In this document: positions 56,431 through 64,000 of the stretch, piece after piece
Position numbering within the stretch: the stretch's first letter is position 1
How the letters are laid out: each line of letters opens with the position of its first letter
Assembly: GCA_958298945.1 (NCBI GenBank)
Contig: OY282608.1
Span: 61,542,951 to 61,606,950 of the forward strand
Length of the DNA: 64,000 nucleotides
DNA from: Atherix ibis
Taxonomy: Eukaryota > Arthropoda > Insecta > Diptera > Athericidae
Direction of reading: 5' to 3'
Translations under genes and position numbers: made by a program
Notes under the pieces: generated by a model
Told to the model about the DNA's origin: nothing
Seen by the model: the letters and a program-made list of their open reading frames with translations, nothing else
Databases searched by the model: none

Positions 56431-58809
56431 AAATCAACAAACGAACAAACCAACAAACCAAAAAACCAACAAACAAAACCAACAAACCAACAAACCAACA
56501 AACCAACAAACTAACAAACCAAAAAGCCAACAAACCAACAAACAAATAAACCAACAAACCAACAAACCAACAAGCCAACAAACCAACAAACAAATAAACC
56601 AACAAACCAAAAAACCAACAAACCAACAAACCAACAAACCAACAAACCAACAAACCAACAAACCAAAAAACCAACAAACAAAACCAACAAACCAACAAAC
56701 CAAAAAACCAACAAACCAACAAACCAACAAGCCAACAAACCAACAAACAAATAAACCAACAAACCAACAAACCAACAAGCCAACAAACCAACAAACCAAC
56801 AAACCAACAAGCCAACAAACCAACAAACCAACAAACCAACAAGCCAACAAACCAACAAACCAACAAACCAACAAGCCAACAAACCAACAAACCAACAAAC
56901 CAACAAACCAACAAGCCAACAAACCAACAAACAAATAAACCAACAAACCAAAAAACCAACAAACCAACAAACCAACAAACCAACAAACCAACAAACCAAC
57001 AAACCAACTAACCAACAAACCAAAAAACCAACAAAGAAAACCAACAAACCAACAAACCAACAAACCAACAAACCAACAAACCAACAAACCAACAAGCCAA
57101 CAAACCAACAAACAAATAAACCAACAAGCCAACAAACCAACAAGCCAACAAACCAACAAACAAATAAACCAACAAACCAAAAAACCAACAAACCAACAAA
57201 CCAACAAACCAACAAACCAACAAACCAACAAACCAACAAACCAAAAAACCAATAAACAAAACCAACAAACCAACAAACCAACAAACCAACAAACCAACAA
57301 ACCAACAAACCAACAAACCAACAAGCCAACAAACCAACAAACAAATAAACCAACAAACCAACAAACCAACAAACCAACAAACCGACAAACCAACAAACCA
57401 AAAAACCAACAAACCAACAAACCAACAAACCAACAAGCTAATAAACCAACAAACCAACAAGCGAACAAGCCAACAAACCAACAAACCAACAAGCCAACAA
57501 ACCAATAAACCAACAAACCAACAAGCCAACAAACCAACAAACAAATAAACCAACAAACTAAAAAACAAACAAACCAACAAATCAACAAGCCAACAAACCA
57601 ACAAAAACCAACAAGCCAACAAGCCAACAAACCAACAAACCAACAAACCAACAAACCAACAAACCAACAAGCCAACAAACCAACAAACCAACAAACCAAC
57701 AAGCCAACAAACCAACAAACCAACAAACCAAGTAACCAAAAAGCCATCAAACTAACAAACCAACAAACCAACAAGCCAACAAGCCAACAAACCAACAAAC
57801 CAACAAAGCAACAAGCCAACAAGCCAACAAACCAACAAACCAACAAGCCAACAAACCAACAAACCAACAAGCCAACAAGCCAACAAACCAACAAACCAAC
57901 AAACCAACAAGCCAACAAACCAACAAACCAACAAGCCAACAAACCAACAAACCAACAAACCAACAAACCAACAAGCCAACAAGCCAACAAACCAACAAAC
58001 CAACAAGCCAACAAACCAACAAACCAACAAACCAACATGCCAACAAACCAACAAATCAACAAATCAACAAACCAACAAACCAAGAAACCAACAAACCAAC
58101 AAACCAACAAACCAAAAAACCAACAAACAAACAAACCAACAAACCAAAAAACCAACAAACAAAACCAACAAACCAACAAACCAACAAACCAACAAACCAA
58201 CAAACCAACAAACCAACAAACCAACAAGCCAACAAACCAACAAACAAATAAACCAACAAACCAACAAACCAACAAACCGACAAACCAACAAACCAAAAAA
58301 CCAACAAACCAACAAACCAACAAGCCAACAAGCCAACAAGCCAACAAACCAACAAGCCAACAAACCAACAAACCAACAAACCAACAAGCCAACAAACCAA
58401 AAAACCAAGTAACCAAAAATCCATCAAACTAACAAACCAACAAGCCAACAAGCCAACAAACCAACAAACCAACAAAGCGACAAGCCAACAAGCCAATAAG
58501 CCAACAAACCAACAAACCAACAAGCCAACAAGCCAACAAACCAACAAACCAACAAACCAACAAACCAACAAGCCAACAAACAAACAAACCAACAAACCAA
58601 CAAGCCAACAAACCAACAAACCAAAAAACCAACAAACCAACAAACCAACAAGCCAACAAGCCAACAAACCAACAAACCAACAAGCCAACAAACCAACAAA
58701 CCAACAAACCAACAAGCCAACAAACCAACAAACCAACAAACCAACAAGCCAACAAACCAACAAACAAATAAACCAACAAACCAAAAAACCAACAAACCAA
58801 CAAACCAAC
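56431..58809. repeat. Higher-order repeat V, copy 1 (~2.38 kb)
   Basis: First member of a tandem 2.38-kb duplication. Landmarks and partners are AAATCAACAAACGAAC (56431/58810), CCAACTAACC (57004/59391), AAGCTAATAAACC (g 57438/59816), CCAAGTAACCAAAAAGCCATC (about 57,731/60,108) and CCAACATG (58037/60414). Offsets are 2377-2387. A copy-specific irregularity is CAACAAAAACC at about 57,601, and AAAGAAAACC near 57,035 replaces CAAACAAAACC. Confidence 0.88.
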
Positions 58810-60672
58810 AAATCAACAAACGAACAAACCAACAAACCAAAAAACCAACAAACAAAACCAACAAACCAACAAACCAACAAACCAACAAACTAACAAACCA
58901 ACAAACCAAAAAGCCAACAAACCAACAAACAAATAAACCAACAAACCAACAAACCAACAAGCCAACAAACCAACAAACAAATAAACCAACAAACCAAAAA
59001 ACCAACAAACCAACAAAGCAACAAACCAACAAACCAACAAACCAACAAACCAAAAAACCAAGAAACAAAACCAACAAACCAACAAACCAAAAAACCAACA
59101 AACCAACAAACCAACAAGCCAACAAACCAACAAACAAATAAACCAACAAACCAACAAACCAACAAGCCAACAAACCAACAAACCAACAAACCAACAAGCC
59201 AACAAACCAACAAACCAACAAACCAACAAGCCAACAAACCAACAAACCAACAAACCAACAAGCCAACAAACCAACAAACCAACAAACCAACAAACCAACA
59301 AGCCAACAAACCAACAAACAAATAAACCAACAAACCAAAAAACCAACAAACCAACAAACCAACAAACCAACAAACCAACAAACCAACAAACCAACTAACC
59401 AACAAACCAAAAAACCAACAAACAAAACCAACAAACCAACAAACCAACAAACCAACAAACCAACAAACCAACAAACCAACAAGCCAACAAACCAACAAAC
59501 AAATAAACCAACAAGCCAACAAACCAACAAGCCAACAAACCAACAAACAAATAAACCAACAAACCAAAAAACCAACAAACCAACAAACCAACAAACCAAC
59601 AAACCAACAAACCAACAAACCAACAAACCAAAAAACCAATAAACAAAACCAACAAACCAACAAACCAACAAACCAACAAACCAACAAACCAACAAACCAA
59701 CAAACCAACAAGCCAACAAACCAACAAACAAATAAACCAACAAACCAACAAACCAACAAACCGACAAACCAACAAACCAAAAAACCAACAAGCCAACAAA
59801 CCAACAAGCCAACAAGCTAATAAACCAACAAACCAACAAGCGAACAAGCCAACAAACCAACAAACCAACAAGCCAACAAACCAACAAACCAACAAACCAA
59901 CAAGCCAACAAACCAACAAACAAATAAACCAACAAACTAAAAAACAAACAAACCAACAAACCAACAAGCCAACAAACCAACAAACCAACAAGCCAACAAG
60001 CCAACAAACCAACAAACCAACAAACCAACAAACCAACAAACCAACAAGCCAACAAACCAACAAACCAACAAACCAACAAGCCAACAAACCAACAAACCAA
60101 CAAACCAAGTAACCAAAAAGCCATCAAACTAACAAACCAACAAACCAACAAGCCAACAAGCCAACAAACCAACAAACCAACAAAGCAACAAGCCAACAAG
60201 CCAACAAACCAACAAACCAACAAGCCAACAAACCAACAAACCAACAAGCCAACAAGCCAACAAACCAACAAACCAACAAACCAACAAGCCAACAAACCAA
60301 CAAACCAACAAGCCAACAAACCAACAAACCAACAAACCAACAAACCAACAAGCCAACAAGCCAACAAACCAACAAACCAACAAGCCAACAAACCAACAAA
60401 CCAACAAACCAACATGCCAACAAACCAACAAATCAACAAATCAACAAACCAACAAACCAAGAAACCAACAAACCAACAAACCAACAAACCAAAAAACCAA
60501 CAAACAAACAAACCAACAAACCAAAAAACCAACAAACAAAACCAACAAACCAACAAACCAACAAACCAACAAACCAACAAACCAACAAACCAACAAGCCA
60601 ACAAACCAACAAACAAATAAACCAACAAACCAACAAACCAACAAACCGACAAACCAACAAACCAAAAAACCA
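58810..60672. repeat. Higher-order repeat V, copy 2
   Basis: Second copy of the 2.38-kb block. Its last ~0.97 kb, from about 59,700, is duplicated again in tandem to the right. CAAGAAACAAAACC near 59,059 is a local change from the usual CCAACAAACAAAACC. Confidence 0.86.
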
Positions 60673-61645
60673 ACAAACCAACAAGCCAACAAACCAACAA
60701 ACAAATAAACCAACAAACCAACAAACCAACAAACCGACAAACCAACAAACCAAAAAACCAACAAGCCAACAAACCAACAAGCCAACAAGCTAATAAACCA
60801 ACAAACCAACAAGCGAACAAGCCAACAAACCAACAAACCAACAAGCCAACAAACCAACAAACCAACAAACCAACAAGCCAAGAAACCAACAAACAAATAA
60901 ACCAACAAACTAAAAAACAAACAAACCAACAAACCAACAAGCCAACAAACCAACAAACCAACAAGCCAACAAGCCAACAAACCAACAAACCAACAAACCA
61001 ACAAACCAACAAACCAACAAGCCAACAAACCAACAAACCAACAAACCAACAAGCCAACAAACCAACAAACCAACAAACCAAGTAACCAAAAAGCCATCAA
61101 ACTAACAAACCAACAAACCAACAAGCCAACAAGCCAACAAACCAACAAACCAACAAAGCAACAAGCCAACAAGCCAACAAACCAACAAACCAACAAGCCA
61201 ACAAACCAACAAACCAACAAGCCAACAAGCCAACAAACCAACAAACCAACAAACCAACAAGCCAACAAACCAACAAACCAACAAGCCAACAAACCAACAA
61301 ACCAACAAACCAACAAACCAACAAGCCAACAAGCCAACAAACCAACAAACCAACAAGCCAACAAACCAACAAACCAACAAACCAACATGCCAACAAACCA
61401 ACAAATCAACAAATCAACAAACCAACAAACCAAGAAACCAACAAACCAACAAACCAACAAACCAAAAAACCAACAAACAAACAAACCAACAAACCAAAAA
61501 ACCAACAAACAAAACCAACAAACCAACAAACCAACAAACCAACAAACCAACAAACCAACAAACCAACAAGCCAACAAACCAACAAACAAATAAACCAACA
61601 AACCAACAAACCAACAAACCGACAAACCAACAAACCAAAAAACCA
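59700..61645. repeat. 973-bp tandem duplication
   Basis: Two copies, about 59,700-60,672 and 60,673-61,645, with a constant offset of 973 bp: AAGCTAATAAACC (59816/60789), CCAAGTAACCAAAAAGCCATC (about 60,108/61,081), CCAACATG (60414/61387). A unit near 60,883 reads CCAAGAAA in copy 2 only. Sequence right of the second copy (61,645-61,790) returns to that following 58,300, at an offset of 3,342-3,350 bp. Confidence 0.9.
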
Positions 61646-62899
61646 ACAAACCAACACACCAACAAGCCAACAAGCCAACAAGCCAACAAACCAACAAGCC
61701 AACAAACCAACAAACCAACAAACCAACAAGCCAACAAACCAAAAAACCAAGTAACCAAAAATCCATCAAACTAACAAACCAACAAGCCAACAAGCCAACA
61801 AACCAACAAACCAACAAAGCGACAAGCCAACAAGCCAATAAGCCAACAAACCAACAAACCAACAAGCCAACAAACCAACAAACCAACAAGCCAACAAGCC
61901 AACAAACCAACAAACCAACAAACCAACAAGCCAACAAACCAACAAACCAACAAGCCAACAAACCAACAAACCAACAAACCAACAAACCAACAAGCCAACA
62001 AACCAACAAACCAACAAACCAACAAGCCAACAAACCAACAAACAAATAAACCAACAAACCAAAAAACTAACAAACCAACAAACCAACAAACCAACAAACC
62101 AACAAACCAACAAACCAAAAAACCAAAAAACAAAACCAACAAACCAACAAACCAACAAACCAACAAACCAACAAACCAACAAACCAACAAACCAACAAAC
62201 CAACAAGCCAACAAACCAACAAACAAATAAACCAACAAACCAACAAACCAACAAACCGACAAACCAACAAACCAAAAAACCAACAAACCACCAAACCAAC
62301 AAGCCAACAAGCCAACAAACCAACAAACCAACAAGCCAACAAGCCAACAAACGAACAAACCAACAAGCCAACAAACCAACAAACCAACAAACCAATAAGC
62401 CAACAAACCAACAAAAAAATAAACCAACAAACCAAAAAACAAACAAACCAACAAACCAACAAGCCAACAAACCAACAAACCAACAAACCAACAAGCCAAC
62501 AAGCCAACAAGCCAACAAACCAACAAACCAACAAACCAACAAACCAACAAACCAACAAACCAACAAGCCAACAAACCAACAAACCAACAAACCAACAAGC
62601 CAACAAACCAACAAACCAACAAACCAAGTAACCAAAAAGCCATCAAACTAACAAACCAACAAGCCAACAAGCCAATAAACCAACAAACCAACAAAGCAAC
62701 AAGCCAACAAGCCAACAAGCCAACAAATCAACAAACCAACAAACCAACAAGCCAACAAACCAACAAACCAACAAGCCAACAAGCCATCAAACCAACAAAC
62801 CAACAAACCAACAAACCAACAAGCCAACAAACCAACAAACCAACAAGCCAAGAAACCAAGAAACAAACAAACAAACAAACCAACAAGCCAACAAGCCAA
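61646..62899. repeat. Octamer array continuing repeat V family
   Basis: Contains CCAAGTAACCAAAAATCCATC (gt at 61751, partner 58409) and CCAAGTAACCAAAAAGCCATC near 62,626, a further relative of 57,731, 60,108 and 61,081. A double CCAAAAAACC AAAAAACAAAACC arrangement occurs near 62,117. No gene is visible. Confidence 0.8.
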
Positions 62900-64000
62900 C
62901 AAACCAACAAAACAACAATCCAACAAACTAATAAACAAATAAACCAACAAACCAACAAACCAACAAACCGACAAACCAAAAAACAAACAAGCCAACAAAC
63001 CAACAAACAAATAAACCAACAAACCAACAAACCAACAAACCGACAAACCAACAAACCAAAAAACCAACAAACCAACAAGCCAACAAGCCAACAAACCAAC
63101 AAACCAACAAGCCAACAAACCAACAAACCAACAAACCAACAAGCCAACAAACCAACAAGCCAACAAACCAACAAACCAACAAACCAACAAACCAACAAAC
63201 CAACAAGCCAACAAACCAACAAACCAACAAACCAACAAGCCAACAAACCAACAAACCAACAAACCAACAAACCAACAAGCCAACAAACCAACAAACCAAC
63301 AAACCAACAAACCAACAAACCAACAAGCCAACAAACCAACAAACCAACAAACCAACAAGCCAACAAACCAACAAAGCAACAAACCAACAAACCAACAAGC
63401 CAACAAGCCAACAAGCCAACAAGCCAACAAACCAACAAACCAACAATCCAACAAACTAACAAACAAATAAACCAACAAACCACCAAACCAACAAACCAAC
63501 AAACCAACAAACCAAAAAACCAACAAACCAACAAGCCAACAAACCAACAAACAAATAAACCAACAAACCAAAAAACAAACAAACCAACAAACCAACAAGC
63601 CAACAAACCAACAAACCACCAAACCAACAAACCAACAAACCAACAAACCAACAAACCAACAAGCCAACAAGCCAACAAACCAACAAAACAACAATCCAAC
63701 AAACTAATAAACAAATAAACCAACAAACCAACAAACCAACAAACCGACAAACCAAAAAACAAACAAGCCAACAAACCAACAAACAAATAAACCAACAAAC
63801 CAACAAACCAACAAACCGACAAACCAACAAACCAAAAAACCAACAAACCAACAAACCAACAAGCCAACAAGCCAACAAACCAACAACCCAACAAACCAAC
63901 AAGCCAACAAGCTAACAAACCAACAAACCAACAAGGTAACAAACCAACAAACCAACAAACCAACAAGCCAACAAACCAACAAACAAATAAACCAACAAAC
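62900..64000. repeat. 776-bp tandem duplication, second copy cut by window edge
   Basis: AATCCAACAAACTAATAAAC at 62917 and 63693, and CCGACAAACCAACAAACC at 63040 and 63816, give an offset of exactly 776 bp (97 units). The first copy contains an additional 120-bp periodic stretch. The second copy continues to the last base of the window. A CAAGGTAAC unit at about 63,933 is a private change. Confidence 0.86.
63157..63400. repeat. 120-bp (15-unit) tandem sub-repeat
   Basis: The positions of CCAACAAG units follow a repeating 48, 32, 40-bp spacing: AAG at 63157, 63205, 63237, then 63277, 63325, 63357, then 63397. All other units are CCAACAAA, except that the third round has a CCAACAAAG-type change near 63,375. 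The order of A and G forms alone defines the 120-bp period. Confidence 0.85.

Larger units (their letters stand above)
1..64000. repeat. Giant tandem array of 8-bp unit CCAACAAA/CCAACAAG
   Basis: The entire window is head-to-tail copies of an octamer, about 8,000 units by length. The two main forms differ only at base 8 (A or G). Recurrent minor forms, still 8 bp long, are CAAATAAA, CAAACAAA, CCAAAAAA, CTAACAAA, CCAACAAT, TCAACAAA, CCGACAAA, CCAATAAG, CCAAGTAA and CGAAAAAG. Phase is broken only now and then, mostly by a 5-bp CAAAA unit or a single extra A. Every unit has the same orientation. No unrelated sequence longer than about a dozen bases interrupts the array, and both window edges lie inside it. 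It is best described as a satellite or giant minisatellite. No function can be read from the sequence; a structural role such as heterochromatin or a subtelomere is only a guess. Confidence 0.99.

Noticed and set aside
58037..58432. Plus-strand open frame starting with ATG and reading PTNQQTNK repeats (also at 60414 and 61387)
   Set aside because: The ATG comes from one variant unit, CCAACATG, copied with the block. The product is repeat translation only, and the frame ends at the next T-containing unit in phase.
1..64000. CRISPR array
   Set aside because: There are no spacers. The unit is 8 bp and contiguous, and no cas-like gene is in the window.
1..64000. Telomere
   Set aside because: The G-rich strand is TTTGTTGG/CTTGTTGG, which matches no telomere unit I know. 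The array has kilobase higher-order blocks and heavy unit variation, unlike telomerase-made DNA. A subtelomeric position remains possible but cannot be shown.
1..64000. Iteron-type replication origin or partition site
   Set aside because: Iterons are few, usually near 20 bp, and next to a replication gene. Here there are thousands of octamers and no gene.
1..64000. Curved DNA from phased A-tracts
   Set aside because: The A runs recur every 8 bp, not about every 10.5 bp, so bends would not add up in one direction.
1..64000. Insertion sequences, tRNA or rRNA genes
   Set aside because: The + strand is almost only A and C throughout. No stretch has the mixed composition needed for structured RNA, a transposase or terminal inverted repeats.

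Overview
The whole 64,000-base window is one tandem array of an 8-bp unit, read on the + strand as CCAACAAA with a common sister form CCAACAAG (G-rich strand TTTGTTGG / CTTGTTGG). It starts and ends inside the repeat, so the true array is longer than the window. All units point the same way. I see no credible protein-coding gene, tRNA, rRNA, CRISPR array, insertion sequence or ordinary intergenic DNA. The + strand is almost entirely A and C, with G mostly from the eighth unit base and T only in a few variant units. The organism cannot be named from this sequence. An array this size is typical of eukaryotic satellite or giant minisatellite DNA and would be extraordinary in a bacterium, but nothing here settles it.

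Long open frames are everywhere, mainly on the minus strand, but they follow from the repeat. Because 8 and 3 share no factor, all three frames of a strand give the same octapeptide in different phase: FVGLLVCW on the minus strand and PTNQQTNK on the plus strand. I treat none of them as genes.

The real content is hierarchical. Rare variant units act as landmarks and show larger blocks copied as direct repeats: 1-4.9 kb, a G-unit-rich domain with a 440-bp-spaced direct repeat; 4.9-13.9 kb, a 4.48-kb block in tandem duplicate, each made of two ~2.2-kb halves (ABAB); 13.9-17.7 kb, a domain marked by the GTAACG variant; 17.7-27.7 kb, a ~5-kb block in near-identical tandem duplicate, one copy lacking exactly 80 bp; 27.5-32.05 kb, a ~2.29-kb block in tandem; 32.05-35.6 kb, a second GTAACG domain, part of which repeats 15.2-17.1 kb; 35.6-46 kb, further copies of the 2.29-kb module, a 0.91-kb duplication, a ~0.24-kb three-copy repeat and a third GTAACG domain; 46-53.9 kb, a module with long poly-A tracts; 53.9-56.4 kb, a mixed domain starting with a block shared with 45.7 kb; 56.4-61.7 kb, 2.38-kb and 0.97-kb tandem duplications; 62.9-64 kb, a 776-bp tandem duplication running off the edge. 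Spacings between landmarks inside related blocks usually differ by whole multiples of 8 bp, so copies seem to gain and lose whole units. The array looks actively rearranging (unequal exchange, slippage or conversion), though duplicates this similar could also be assembly errors.
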